The notes beneath the pieces were generated by a model. It was not told the origin of the DNA and made no database searches. It was given only the letters and a program-made list of their open reading frames with translations. From contig OZ007012.1 of the NCBI GenBank assembly GCA_963931435.1, positions 1,984,001 to 2,048,000 on the forward strand: 64,000 bases of DNA. Reading direction: 5' to 3'. The DNA comes from Coprousia sp963931435. Lineage in GTDB: Bacteria; Actinomycetota; Coriobacteriia; Coriobacteriales; Coriobacteriaceae. The translations under genes were made by a program, and so were the position numbers. Positions 43,694-52,353 of the stretch are shown here, piece by piece; the first letter of the stretch is position 1, and each line of letters opens with the position of its first letter.

Positions 43694-44398
43694 TCACTGC
43701 AGGGCGTCGAGGCGCTCCTGCGCGTAGGATTTCACGTTGTAGGCGTCGCCGTCGCCCGCCGCCTCGATGGCGGTCTCATAGGCCTGGCGCGCGTCGTCGG
43801 TGCGGCCCGCCGCCTCATAGAACATGCCCAGGTTGGCCCAGGCCGGGGCGAAGCCCGCGTCCTGCTGGGTCAGCTGCTCGAGCGCGGCGATGGCGCCGGC
43901 GGTATCGCCGGTGTAGAACACGCAGATCGCGCGGTCCACGGTGACCGACTTGGCGTCGGGGTTGTCGGCGAGGTAGGTGTCGTAGTAGCCGATGGCGTCG
44001 CCGAGCAGCTCGCGGGCGCGCTCGGCGTCCTCGTCGGTGGTCGCGTGGCTGCGCACGGCGACGCCCCAGTCGAAGTAGCCGTTGGCCAGGTTGAGCAGGG
44101 CCGAGGGGTTGGACGGATCGGCGTCGTACTGCTCGCGCAGCGCCTGCGCGGCCGTGCCGTACTGGGCGTCGATGGTCTCCATGGTGTCGCCATCCGATGC
44201 GGAGGCGTCCGGGGAGGCCGCCCCGTCCGAGGCGCCCTGCGCCGACGCGCTGCCGCTCGCGGCCGCGTCATCGCCCGCCGACACGCCGGACGCACCCGGC
44301 CCCAGCACGAGCACGCCCACCACCACGGCGAGACACGCGATGACCGTGATCAGCACGATGGCGCGTGCCCGACCCGCCTGGTTGGATGAAAACGCCAC
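43694..44398 (-). CDS. Membrane-anchored TPR protein
   Basis: A 234-residue protein with an N-terminal membrane helix (about 11-33, AIVLITVIACLAVVVGVLVL). A Ser/Ala/Asp-rich stretch comes next, and then a helical region with TPR-like pairs: ALLNLANGYFDWGV, AIGYYDTYLADNPDAKSVTV, AIAALEQLTQQDAGFAPAWA, and LGMFYEAAGRTDDARQAYET. The orientation would place the TPRs outside the cell, as in similar signal-anchored TPR proteins. It lies 9 nt from a small acidic membrane-protein gene and is probably coupled to it. Function unknown. Confidence 0.75.
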   Translation of the reverse strand: MAFSSNQAGRARAIVLITVIACLAVVVGVLVLGPGASGVSAGDDAAASGSASAQGASDGAASPDASASDGDTMETIDAQYGTAAQALREQYDADPSNPSALLNLANGYFDWGVAVRSHATTDEDAERARELLGDAIGYYDTYLADNPDAKSVTVDRAICVFYTGDTAGAIAALEQLTQQDAGFAPAWANLGMFYEAAGRTDDARQAYETAIEAAGDGDAYNVKSYAQERLDALQ

Positions 44399-44407
44399 GG
44401 TACCCCC

Positions 44408-44839
44408 TTATTCCGCGTCCGTCGACGTTGAGCCGCCGTCCACCACGTGGGCGGAGCCGTCCTCGTCGACCTCGACCTGCGGATGGCCCTCGGGCAGCTC
44501 GTAGGCACCCGAATCCTGCTGGCTCTGGAGCTGCTCCTGCTGCTGCTCGAGCGCTGCCAGGGCCGAGGAGGACCCCAGCAGGTACCCGATGATAACACCG
44601 AGCAGGAGCGCGATGATCGCGATCGCGAGCACCATCCAGAACGGCGGCGGGGTGCGCCCGCTCGTGGCCTCGCCCGCGGGCGCCGGCGCCGGCGCGGCCG
44701 CCTCATGCGATGCCGCCGGCGCGGCCCCTTCGGCCTCCACCGCATCGGCCCCTTCGGCCGGGACCCCGTCGGCCGGAGCCTGCGCAGGGGGCTCGATCCC
44801 CATCAGCTCCTGCTCGTCATCGAAGAAATCGTCGACCAT
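44408..44839 (-). CDS. Acidic single-pass membrane protein, unknown function
   Basis: A 143-residue protein. The first 60 residues are acidic and Ala/Pro-rich (MVDDFFDDEQELMGIEPP). One transmembrane helix covers about residues 67-90 (MVLAIAIIALLLGVIIGYLL). A Gln-rich stretch (ALEQQQEQLQSQQDS) and an acidic tail come last. Architecture and neighbours suggest a partner of the downstream TPR protein (gap 9 nt); it starts 12 nt after the aminotransferase stop. No family is recognised. Confidence 0.6.
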   Translation of the reverse strand: MVDDFFDDEQELMGIEPPAQAPADGVPAEGADAVEAEGAAPAASHEAAAPAPAPAGEATSGRTPPPFWMVLAIAIIALLLGVIIGYLLGSSSALAALEQQQEQLQSQQDSGAYELPEGHPQVEVDEDGSAHVVDGGSTSTDAE

Positions 44840-44851
44840 GCGTCCCCCTCC

Positions 44852-46138
44852 TTACGCGCGCTCCTCGCGGGCGAGCTGCGCCGCGACGAGCTTGGTGGCG
44901 AGCACCAGGATGCCCAAGGCGGCGCCCAGCTCCTCCAACGAGGGATAGGTGGGGGCGATGCGCAGGTTGGTGTCGTGCGGGTCCTTGCCATAGGGCCAGG
45001 TGGCGCCCGCGGGCGTGAGCTTGACGCCCATCTCGGCGCAGAGCGCGGCGATGCGCTTGGCCGAGCCCTCGGGGCCGTCGAACGAGACGAAGTACCCGCC
45101 GTTGGGATCGGTCCAGGTGGCGCAGCCGGTACCGCCCAGACCCTCGTTCAGCTTCTGCTGCACGAGCGCGAAGCGCGGGCGCAGGAACGTGGCGTGCTTG
45201 GCCATATGGGCGCGCAGGGCCTCCATGTTGGGCAAAAAGCGCGCGTGCGCGAGCTGGTTGAGCTTGTTGGCGCTGATGAGACCGACCTGCAGGGTCTTGG
45301 AGATGTCGGCCATGTTGGCGAACGAGGATCCGAAGAACGCCACGCCCGCGCCCGGGAAGGTGATCTTGGACGTCGAGGCGAACTCCAGCACGCGGTCCTC
45401 GTTGCCCGCCTCGAGCGCGACGTCGTGGATGTTGAGCAGGCGGTCGCCCTCGGAGGTGAGGTCGTGCACGCAGTAGGCGTTATCCCACACGATGCGGAAA
45501 TCGGGGGCGGCGCACTTCATGGTGGCCAGGCGGCGCACCGTCTCGTCCGAGTAGGTGACGCCCGTGGGGTTGGAGTACTTGGGCACGCAGAACATGCCCT
45601 TGACCTCGGGATCCTCGGCCACCAGGCGCTCGACCTCGTCCATGTCCGGGCCGGTCGGCGTCATGCGCACGGGGATGTTCTCGATGCCCAGGTCCTCGGT
45701 GAGGCCGAAATGCCGGTCGTAGCCGGGGACGGGGCACAGGAACTTCACGTGGTCCAGGCGGCACCAGGCGGTGTAGCCCGGCACGCCCTTGGCCCAGTAG
45801 TGCGTGAGCACCGACTGCATGATGTTCAGACTGGAGGAGCCCAGAACGATGGTCTGCCCCGCTGGCACGCCCAGAAAGGCGCCCGCCAGGCGGCGCGCCG
45901 AGGGGATGCCCTCGAAGCAGCCGTAGTTGGAGCAGTCCACGCCATGATCCATCAGATCCGAGGAGCTCGTGATCACGTCGAGCAGCGGACGCGAGATATC
46001 CACCTGCTCGGGGCTGGGCTTGCCGCGCGCCATATCGAGCTTGAGCCCCTTGGCGCGGACCTCGGCGACCTCGTCCTCGAGCGCGGCGATGGCGGCATCG
46101 AGCTCGGCGGCATCCATCTGCTGGTAGATAGTCGGCAT
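44852..46138 (-). CDS. PLP-dependent aminotransferase, aspartate-aminotransferase-like
   Basis: A 428-residue fold-type I aminotransferase. The substrate-phosphate stretch is LDMARGKPSPEQVDIS, the PLP contact region has VLGSSSLNIMQSVL, GMFCVPKYSNPTGVTYSD is the PNPTG-like motif, VWDNAYCVHDL holds the Asp and Tyr, and the Schiff-base Lys is in FASTSKITFPGAGVAFF. DPNGGYFVSFD and TNLRIAPTYPS complete the small domain. This is the aspartate aminotransferase class described in mycobacteria, distinct from AspC; alanine or tyrosine activity is possible. ATG 46138 follows AAGGGGGAC; its likely promoter is at 46240-46269. Confidence 0.85.
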   Translation of the reverse strand: MPTIYQQMDAAELDAAIAALEDEVAEVRAKGLKLDMARGKPSPEQVDISRPLLDVITSSSDLMDHGVDCSNYGCFEGIPSARRLAGAFLGVPAGQTIVLGSSSLNIMQSVLTHYWAKGVPGYTAWCRLDHVKFLCPVPGYDRHFGLTEDLGIENIPVRMTPTGPDMDEVERLVAEDPEVKGMFCVPKYSNPTGVTYSDETVRRLATMKCAAPDFRIVWDNAYCVHDLTSEGDRLLNIHDVALEAGNEDRVLEFASTSKITFPGAGVAFFGSSFANMADISKTLQVGLISANKLNQLAHARFLPNMEALRAHMAKHATFLRPRFALVQQKLNEGLGGTGCATWTDPNGGYFVSFDGPEGSAKRIAALCAEMGVKLTPAGATWPYGKDPHDTNLRIAPTYPSLEELGAALGILVLATKLVAAQLAREERA

Positions 46139-46225
46139 GGCAGTCCCCCTTTGGCGCTCCGCGCACAGCACAACCGCGCCGCGCAGGAGGCGGCGACCCT
46201 CTGGATTCACGGCCGTATGCGGTAT

Positions 46226-46247
46226 CGTATATCTGAGTTAGTATACG
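46226..46247. promoter_or_regulatory. Inverted repeat between divergent genes
   Basis: CGTATA (46226-46231) and TATACG (46242-46247) form a 6-bp inverted repeat separated by 10 bp. It overlaps the putative -10 of the aminotransferase promoter and could be a repressor site. Confidence 0.35.
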
Positions 46248-46269
46248 TTGCCCGGCGCGCGCGCCGCAA
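46240..46269 (-). promoter_or_regulatory. Putative aminotransferase promoter
   Basis: On the minus strand TTGCGG (46269-46264), an 18-nt spacer and TATACT (46245-46240) lie about 100 nt upstream of the ATG at 46138. Confidence 0.4.
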
Positions 46270-46323
46270 ACGCGCACCGTTTCGCAACAGAACCTACTCA
46301 GGACCGGACGACAGGGGCCGCTC

Positions 46324-46578
46324 ATGGCATACGAACCGTTTCAAGCAGAATCCTTCGGCGAGCTGCAGCGCCTGGTGGACGGCGCCTTCCGCGGGCGCGA
46401 CGCGGTGGACCGGATAGACCTGGTGATGCAGGCCGAGCTGCTCGATCTGGAGCGCGACCTGCTCGAGATCGTCAACCTCCTGCCGCCCGGCGTCTACGAG
46501 CGCCAGCGCCTGTGCGACCAGCTCAACTCGGCGCTCGCCGCGCACGGCTGGGGCGCCCTCTACGGCACGGTTGAGTAG
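46324..46578 (+). CDS. Small conserved-looking protein, unknown function
   Basis: An 84-residue cytosolic protein. The sequence is largely helical and amphipathic (SFGELQRLVDGAFRGRDAVD; VMQAELLDLERDLLEIVNLL), then a short turn PPGVYERQRLCDQLNSALAA and WGALYG. No family is recognised. CAGGGG lies 8 nt before the ATG. It is followed 69 nt later by a second small gene of similar style on the same strand, so the two may form a unit; both are divergent from the aminotransferase. Confidence 0.6.
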   Translation: MAYEPFQAESFGELQRLVDGAFRGRDAVDRIDLVMQAELLDLERDLLEIVNLLPPGVYERQRLCDQLNSALAAHGWGALYGTVE

Positions 46579-46647
46579 CGCGAAGACCCGCCGCGCCGCC
46601 ATCGATCCCGCGAGGGCGGCGCGGCGGACCCGGATTGAAGGATGCCG

Positions 46648-46908
46648 ATGATGATCGATGACGATGTGCGCAGGCTGGAAGCGCTCCAGGACGCCCGCAG
46701 GTCGCTCGAGTGCGCCCAGGGCGCCCTCGCCTTCGGGCTCGACACCGAGGAGGGCCAGCGCTTCCAGCAGATCCTGCATGAGATGATCCGCTACATCGAC
46801 GCCGCCCTCACCCGCTGCATCCCGATCGGAGATGCGCCGGTCCCGGCCGACGGCGACCGAGAGATCCTCCAAGCCGGCTCCCCCGTCGGCGAGGCGCCGA
46901 TCCTCTAG
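46648..46908 (+). CDS. Small helical protein, unknown function
   Basis: An 86-residue protein. ATG 46648 follows AAGGA; an ATG at 46642 is possible. The first 55 residues form a two-helix hairpin pattern (DDVRRLEALQDARRSLECAQ; EGQRFQQILHEMIRYIDAAL); the C-terminus is acidic and Pro-rich. No family is recognised. Its stop codon overlaps that of the convergent nhaA gene by three bases (46905-46908). Confidence 0.55.
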   Translation: MMIDDDVRRLEALQDARRSLECAQGALAFGLDTEEGQRFQQILHEMIRYIDAALTRCIPIGDAPVPADGDREILQAGSPVGEAPIL

Positions 46909-48320
46909 GCAGGCCGCCTGCGGGCGCAGGCGACGTTCATATAGGCGAGCCCCAGCACGGCGGACGAGACCGATCCGGCGAGGATCGCCGTCTTGGCTGC
47001 CAGGAGCTCGCCGGGCACCGTGGGGAACGCGAGGCCCGCGATGAGGATCGACATGGTGAACCCCACGCCGCCGAGGATCCCCACGCCGGCCACATGCCGC
47101 CACGCGACGCCCTGGGGCAGCTCGGCGACACCCATCTTCACCAGCGCGAACGTGACGCCGAAGATGCCCAGCGGCTTGCCGAGCAGCATGCCGAAGTAGA
47201 CCCCCAGCGCCACGGGGTCGATCACGAGCGCCCCCAGGTCGACGCCCGCGAGGCGCACCTGCGCGTTCACGAACGCGAACACGGGCAGGATGGCGAAGTT
47301 CACAACGGTCGAGATGTCGTGCTCCAGGCGCTGCAGGGGCGGCGTCACCCGGTGCATGACGCGCTCGGCCCCGGCGACGGCGTGCGTGAAATCGTGCTGG
47401 CCCAGAATGTGCGCCTCGTCGTCGAACCGGTCGTCGAGGTCGGGCAGCTTCGAGCCCAGCCAGCCCACCAGCTGGCCCGCGTCGATATCCGAGCGCGCGG
47501 GGATGGTGAACGCCAGGATCACGCCGGCGAGCGTGGCGTGCACGCCCGAGCGGTACAGGCAGAACCACAGCACGAGTCCGAGCGCCAGATACGGTGCCAG
47601 ACGGAACCGGCGCCAGGCGTTGAGCGCCGCGAGCGCCACCGTCACCAACGCGGCCGCCGCGAGCCAGCCCGGGTCGGGGGCCTGGCCGTAGAAGATGGCG
47701 ATGGCCCCGATGGCGAGCAGGTCGTCGGCGATGGCGAGGGTGGAGAAGAACACCTTGAGCGCCGGCGGCACGCGGCTGCCCAGAAGCGACAGCACGCCCA
47801 GGGCGAAGGCGATGTCGGTCGCCATCGGGATGGCCCAGCCGTGCACGGCGCCGCCCCGGTTGATGAAGCCGTAGATGCACGCCGGCATCACCACGCCGCC
47901 CACGGCGGCGAGCATCGGCAGCAGGGCCTGACGCGGCTGGCGCAGCTCGCCCACCGTGACCTCGTACTTGAGCTCGATGCCCACCAGCAGGAAGAAGACC
48001 GCCATCAGAAAGTCGTTCACGAACGTCTCGAACGTGAGCGAGAGCTCCCAGCCGCCCGCGCCGATCACGACCGGCAGCTCGAACCATGCGTGCAGGGGCT
48101 CGTAGAGGGGCGTGTTGGCGCAGATCACGGCGGCGAGGGCTGCGGCGATCATCACCGCGGCCGAGATGGTGCCGTTGGAGGTGATGCGCTCCCACATGCT
48201 CTTGCGCTCCAGGCGGCGCCGGTCGCGCGCGGAGATGAGCGGGACATCTGGCGCGGCCGCCTTGCGCCCAGCCGCCTTCGCCGCCGCGCGCCTGATCGAT
48301 GCCCGATGCTGCTTCGCCAT
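46905..48320 (-). CDS. nhaA: Na+/H+ antiporter NhaA
   Basis: A 471-residue antiporter with twelve helices. A basic 40-residue N-terminal extension (MAKQHRASIRRAAAKAAGRK) precedes the usual start. The family signatures are IYGFINRGG, the ion-binding double Asp in LAIADDLLAIGAIA (Asp164-type), and ILGGVGFTMSILIAGLAF with the conserved charged residues. It exchanges internal Na+ for external H+ and helps pH and salt homeostasis. No NhaR-type regulator is adjacent. ATG 48320 follows GGGG at a short distance. Confidence 0.95.
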   Translation of the reverse strand: MAKQHRASIRRAAAKAAGRKAAAPDVPLISARDRRRLERKSMWERITSNGTISAAVMIAAALAAVICANTPLYEPLHAWFELPVVIGAGGWELSLTFETFVNDFLMAVFFLLVGIELKYEVTVGELRQPRQALLPMLAAVGGVVMPACIYGFINRGGAVHGWAIPMATDIAFALGVLSLLGSRVPPALKVFFSTLAIADDLLAIGAIAIFYGQAPDPGWLAAAALVTVALAALNAWRRFRLAPYLALGLVLWFCLYRSGVHATLAGVILAFTIPARSDIDAGQLVGWLGSKLPDLDDRFDDEAHILGQHDFTHAVAGAERVMHRVTPPLQRLEHDISTVVNFAILPVFAFVNAQVRLAGVDLGALVIDPVALGVYFGMLLGKPLGIFGVTFALVKMGVAELPQGVAWRHVAGVGILGGVGFTMSILIAGLAFPTVPGELLAAKTAILAGSVSSAVLGLAYMNVACARRRPA

Positions 48321-48754
48321 GGTGTGCCCCGTGTCCCCTTCTCCTCATGCGCCCGCGAGTCCGCCGGATGGCCGCGCCGAGCGCCCCGACGGCGACGATC
48401 GCCCCGCGCTACGCCGGCCCCGGACGGCCGGGGTGCGCCCGGCCTCCTGCGGAGCGCGCCGTCCCATCGGGGCGCGCACGACCGATTCTTTCAAATCACG
48501 GCGAGGCACCCCCGGTGCCCCGCCGTCTCACGTACTTGGCTGTTGCTGCGCGCGCCCATCGCACGGGCGCCCATGCGCCGAGCGGATACCGGACGAATAC
48601 GCAGCTCGAACGGAGGGGCCGCGCGCACCCGCCGCCTCCACCGGCAGCGCAGCGCGCGCCGCGGGCGCCCGCGCGGCGACGTGAGCGAGGCCCTCCCTCG
48701 TCAACGACGCAACGCCCGGCGCGGGAGCCCGGCCTCGGCCCGCTTGCAGGCTCC
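48321..48754. other. 434-bp intergenic stretch with one hairpin
   Basis: No gene is seen. cggcg-a-ggcacc (48499-48510) pairs with ggtgcc-c-cgccg (48514-48525), giving 11 paired positions and one mismatch around a 3-nt loop. On the minus strand it is followed by TGATTTGAAAG and could be a weak terminator for ppaC, about 230 nt upstream. Confidence 0.35.
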
Positions 48755-49699
48755 CTACTCGGCCGCAGCCAGGATGGGCGCCGCGACCTGCTTCTTGCGC
48801 GACAGCACGCCCGGGCACCAGACGCCCTCGGCCACGTCCTCGATCTTGAGGCCCTTCTGAGCCGCCTCGGTGTCGCCCTCCAGCAGCACCTGCGAGCCCT
48901 CCTCCATGATGTCGGTGATGCACAGCACGATGCCGTCGGCGCCCTTGGCCTTGCGGTAGGCGGCCATCTCGCGGCGGATCTCGTCGATCATGCTGAGCGC
49001 GCGGCTCTTGTCCACCGTCTCGTACTGGCCGATGAGCAGCTTCTTGGCGCCGACCTCGAACATCTTGATGTCGTTGCCCACCATCTGCTTGGCCGTGAAC
49101 GAGCCGGACGGACGGGAGAGGAAGACCTCCATGCCGAACTTCACCGGATCCACACCCAGTTGCTCGCCCAGCTCGGCGGCGATGGCGCGGTCGACCTCGG
49201 TGGTGGTGGGGCTCTTGAGCATGAGGGTGTCGGTCATCATGGCAGCGAGCAGGAGGCGCGCCTGCGCGTCGGTGGGCTTGACGCCCAGCACGTCGAAGAG
49301 CCAGGTGACGATGGTGCAGCTGGAGCCCCAGGGGAACGCGATGTAGTGCAGCGGGGCGGCGGTGGTGAAGTTGCCGATGCGGTGGTGGTCAACCACGCCG
49401 ATGATCTCGGCGTTCTCGAGCCCCTCGACCGACTGCGCGGTCTCGTTGTGGTCGCACAGCACCACCTTCTGCGCGGCCTTGCCGGCAGCCGGGGCCTTGA
49501 TGGCCTTGAGCAGGCGCGGCTTCTCGATGCCGGCGTCGGCCAAGAGCTTGGCCGACTCGGCCGGCAGCGGGCCCAGGCAGCGGGCCTCGTAGGTGTCGCC
49601 GTTGTAGTTCAGCTGGTTGAGCAGCTGGGCCAGCACCACGGCCGACATGATGGCGTCGTTATCGGGGTTGAGGTGCCCGAACACGTAAACCTTGCTCAT
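48755..49699 (-). CDS. ppaC: Manganese-dependent inorganic pyrophosphatase (family II)
   Basis: A 314-residue DHH-family enzyme. Metal ligands: VFGHLNPDNDAIMSAVVLAQ (His, Asp, Asp), LCDHNE, and the DHH signature VVDHHRIGNF. The DHHA2 domain follows with SRPSGSFTAKQMVG and SRALSMIDEIRREMAAYRK, including the SRKKQ-type C-terminal motif (LSRKKQVAAP). It hydrolyses pyrophosphate to phosphate using Mn2+. There is no CBS insertion, so it is the unregulated short form. ATG 49699 follows AAGGGG. Transcribed alone. Confidence 0.96.
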   Translation of the reverse strand: MSKVYVFGHLNPDNDAIMSAVVLAQLLNQLNYNGDTYEARCLGPLPAESAKLLADAGIEKPRLLKAIKAPAAGKAAQKVVLCDHNETAQSVEGLENAEIIGVVDHHRIGNFTTAAPLHYIAFPWGSSCTIVTWLFDVLGVKPTDAQARLLLAAMMTDTLMLKSPTTTEVDRAIAAELGEQLGVDPVKFGMEVFLSRPSGSFTAKQMVGNDIKMFEVGAKKLLIGQYETVDKSRALSMIDEIRREMAAYRKAKGADGIVLCITDIMEEGSQVLLEGDTEAAQKGLKIEDVAEGVWCPGVLSRKKQVAAPILAAAE

Positions 49700-49787
49700 G
49701 TGAATCCCCTTTCGCGCACGGCTCGCGCAAAAGCCGCGCCACAACGGACTGATCGAACGTATCTATCTTAGCGAAAACGCCGCGCGC

Positions 49788-50753
49788 CTAGGCCCGCGCC
49801 GCGTCGGCCGCCTGCAGCGCCACATAGGCGGCACCGTAGATGCCGGCGTCGTTGCCTAGCGAGGCGATCTCGATGGGGGTGTCGCTGGTGACGGCGATGG
49901 CGTAGCGGCGGAAGCTCGCCTCCAGGCGGTCCATGAACAGATCGGAGGAGTTGGACGTGCCTCCTCCGAGCACGAACGCCTCGGGATCGAGGACCACGGA
50001 GACGAGGGCGAGCGCATGGCCCAGGTAGTCGCACATGGTGTCGATGGCCGCCCATGCCGCCTCGTCGCCCGCCGCAGCCGCCGCGAACACCGAGCGCGAA
50101 TCGCTCGGGCCCGTGAGCGCCGCCGGCTCGCACCCGCGGCGCGCGCACTCGTCCTTGTAGCTCGTCACGATGCCCGTGGCCGAGGCGTACTGCTCCAGGT
50201 GCCCGCGGCCGCCGCAGCCGCACACGCGCTCCTCATCCGGGTTCATGCACATGTGGCCGAGCTCGCCGCCCGCGCCGCGCACGCCGGCCACCACGTGGCC
50301 GTCCACCACGATGCCGCCGCCCACGCCCGTGCCGATGGTCACGAACACGCAGGTGCGGCGCCCCTTGGCCGCACCCGCCCAGATCTCGCCCATGGCGGCG
50401 GCGTTGGCGTCGTTCACGAACTTGATGGCAGCCGACGGGCACAGCCGGGCGAGCGTGTCCTTGAGGCCGGGCGCGTTGATCTCGACGTTCGCCTGCAGGC
50501 GGATGACCTCGTCCTCGGGCACCGGGCACGGGATGGCCAGGCCGATGCCCGACACGTCGTCCGCCGTGGCGCCCGCAGCGGCGAGCACGTCCTCGATCCC
50601 CTCGGTGACGCTCGCGTAGCCCGCAGCATCCACCATGGGCCCCGTGGGCACGCTGCCCTTGCCCACAAGCTCGCCGTCCCCGTCGAAGATGCCGATCTTC
50701 ACCGAGGTGCCCCCGATGTCCAGTCCGATGAAACGCTTGTCGGCGTTCGCCAT
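49788..50753 (-). CDS. ROK-family glucokinase
   Basis: A 321-residue ROK kinase. ATP site IGLDIGGTSVKIGIFD; sugar site IGLAIPCPV and KFVNDANAAAMGE, with the catalytic Asp; second phosphate loop FVTIGTGVGGGIVVDG; ROK zinc motif ELGHMCMNPDEERVCGCGGRGHLE with CxCGxxG. Of the ROK kinases this length and the GCGGRGHLEQY pattern fit bacterial glucokinase (glucose to glucose-6-phosphate), but other hexoses cannot be excluded. ATG 50753 follows GAGGAGGAG. An inverted repeat lies in its leader. Confidence 0.88.
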   Translation of the reverse strand: MANADKRFIGLDIGGTSVKIGIFDGDGELVGKGSVPTGPMVDAAGYASVTEGIEDVLAAAGATADDVSGIGLAIPCPVPEDEVIRLQANVEINAPGLKDTLARLCPSAAIKFVNDANAAAMGEIWAGAAKGRRTCVFVTIGTGVGGGIVVDGHVVAGVRGAGGELGHMCMNPDEERVCGCGGRGHLEQYASATGIVTSYKDECARRGCEPAALTGPSDSRSVFAAAAAGDEAAWAAIDTMCDYLGHALALVSVVLDPEAFVLGGGTSNSSDLFMDRLEASFRRYAIAVTSDTPIEIASLGNDAGIYGAAYVALQAADAARA

Positions 50754-51381
50754 GTCCGCTCCTCCTCGATCCTGTTTATAGACGATGAGCGGAACCCGGT
50801 CTGCGTCGGATTCCGCTCGAACCACCGTTGATACGATTGTGGCACAACCGCGCGGCGCTGGCGCCGCGCTTTGGGCGCACGGACCCCATCCGCCGGCCGG
50901 CGCAGGCCGCTCGCCGCCGGGCGCTGACCCCGAAAACGGGAACAGGCAACTTGCCGACGGGCGCCGACCCCGAACACGGATGGACGAACGCTACCGGGCG
51001 CCGGTCTGGACACGGGATGAGCAAGCCTCGCCCCGCGACGCGTATGGGGCGCAGTCGGACAAGCGCCTGCCGCCGACCGAGCACCTCCGCCTTCTCTGGC
51101 ACGCGGACACTCCGCCGCCAAACGTATGCGGCGATTCCGAACGGGTACGCTACGCCGGCGCGCTGCAATCGCGTGCGGCCCCCGAACAAGACCGGACCCC
51201 CAACGCTTGCGAGGCCTCCGTTCCGTTCGCCCTGAAAGACGGCGCCAAGCCACCGGATCCCCTCAACGCCTGCGAAGTCTCCCAAAGGCGCCGCAGAGCC
51301 CAACGAGCATTTCCACCGACCCCTATACCTGCGGAGGCTCCCGTCCCAGTGTCCACGAAGGCAAAGTGAGGCCCGGAACCC
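50754..51381. other. 628-bp intergenic stretch with inverted and tandem repeats
   Basis: No gene is supported. Near the glucokinase are GAGCGGAA/TTCCGCTC (50787-50794 and 50811-50818) and TTGTG-g-CACAA (50837-50847), possible operators for the glucokinase. Three copies of gggcgc-cgaccccgaa-type sequence start at 50919, 50959 and 50996 (spacing 40 and 37). Degenerate ~60-bp repeats follow at 51191-51403. Confidence 0.5.
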
Positions 51382-51403
51382 CTACGCCTGCGAGGCCTCC
51401 CCC
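51191..51403. repeat. Degenerate ~60-bp tandem repeat, four copies
   Basis: Related blocks begin near 51191, 51252, 51313 and 51372 (spacing 61, 61 and 59). On the minus strand the best-kept part is GAGGCCTCGCAGGCG followed by GGGG. The fourth copy contains the zinc-ribbon gene's last codons and stop. A weaker copy is near 51117. Confidence 0.6.
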
Positions 51404-51981
51404 GTCGCCTCGGGCGCGGGCTCAGCCGGAGCGGGCGCCGCATCGAGGCGCGTGCCGCAGTTCATGCAGAAGGCGTCACCCGGATTGACCGGAGCGCCGC
51501 AGCTGGGGCACGTGGAGCCGCCCGCGGGCGCCTGCGCAGCCGGGGCGGACGCCTGCTGCGCCGCCGGGGCGGACGCCTGCTGCGCCGCCAACGCGGCCTG
51601 AATCTCGGCGATGGGCTTGCCGCAGCCACTGCAGAACAGGTCGGTCGCAGCGACGCGGCCGCCACAGAACGGGCAGGTGTAGACCTGGGCGGCGTAGGCC
51701 TCGGCCGCCGCCTCCTGATCGAGCGCGTCCAGCTCGGCCTGGATCTGCGCGCGCTCGGCGTCGATCGCGGCGATGCCGTCGTAGAGCGCCTCGCGGCCGG
51801 CACGCCACGCCGGATCGTCCTTCGTGGCGTCGTAGAGGTTGGCGCCCAGCTGGGCGGCCAGGTTCTGACGGCGCTTCAGGGCGTCGGACATCTGGGACTT
51901 GAGCTTGACCTGGCGCGCGGTGCGCCCGGTCGCGGCGACGCCGCGGTTGAACGAACCCTGGAGATCGTCGAGCAAACCCAT
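51382..51981 (-). CDS. Two-zinc-ribbon protein, unknown function
   Basis: A 199-residue cytosolic protein. A helical N-terminal half (MGLLDDLQGSFNRGVAATGR; RQNLAAQLGANLYDATKDDP) with coiled-coil character to about residue 110 leads into two zinc ribbons: TCPFCGGRVAATDLFCSGCG and TCPSCGAPVNPGDAFCMNCG. Between them is an Ala/Gln repeat (QQASAPAAQ twice). The architecture resembles small zinc-ribbon proteins of unknown role found widely in Gram-positives. ATG 51981 follows AAGGAGG. Its stop lies within a ~60-bp repeat. Confidence 0.72.
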   Translation of the reverse strand: MGLLDDLQGSFNRGVAATGRTARQVKLKSQMSDALKRRQNLAAQLGANLYDATKDDPAWRAGREALYDGIAAIDAERAQIQAELDALDQEAAAEAYAAQVYTCPFCGGRVAATDLFCSGCGKPIAEIQAALAAQQASAPAAQQASAPAAQAPAGGSTCPSCGAPVNPGDAFCMNCGTRLDAAPAPAEPAPEATGEASQA

Positions 51982-52247
51982 GGGAAAACCTCCTTGCACA
52001 CGCGTCGCGAGGACGCAAAGGGATGACCATCCATCCCAATCATGATACTTCTCTTGCCACATGGACGCCAACCATCGCGTTCGCGCGTAACCGTATCCTA
52101 AAACGCCGGTCCGAGCCGCCGGATCGAACCGCCGGGCCGCATTGCCGTACAGCGCACCCCGTCGCCGCACGGCGGACCGCCGCCCAAGCCCCACTCAACC
52201 CCAACCACAACCCAACGCCCGAGAGCCTCCAAACTACCCGGGCGCAT

Positions 52248-52342
52248 CCAAGCCGCTCGATCCCATCCAAGCCGTTCAATCTAAATCAAGCCGTTCGATC
52301 TCAACCAAGCTGCTCGATCGCAACCAAGCTGCTCGATTGCAA
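52248..52342. repeat. 19-bp direct repeat, five copies in exact phase
   Basis: Copies begin at 52248, 52267, 52286, 52305 and 52324. The shared part is CCAAGC(C/T)G(C/T)TC(G/A)AT, with a variable 4-5 bp end. A degenerate sixth copy (12 of 19 matching) lies at 52229. The exact period suggests an iteron-like protein-binding array or recent duplication. Confidence 0.85.
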
Positions 52343-52353
52343 CGTGACCGCCA

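Noticed and set aside
52248..52342. CRISPR array
   Set aside because: The 19-bp units abut directly with only 4-5 variable bases each, so there are no spacers of 28-38 bp, and no cas gene is in the window.
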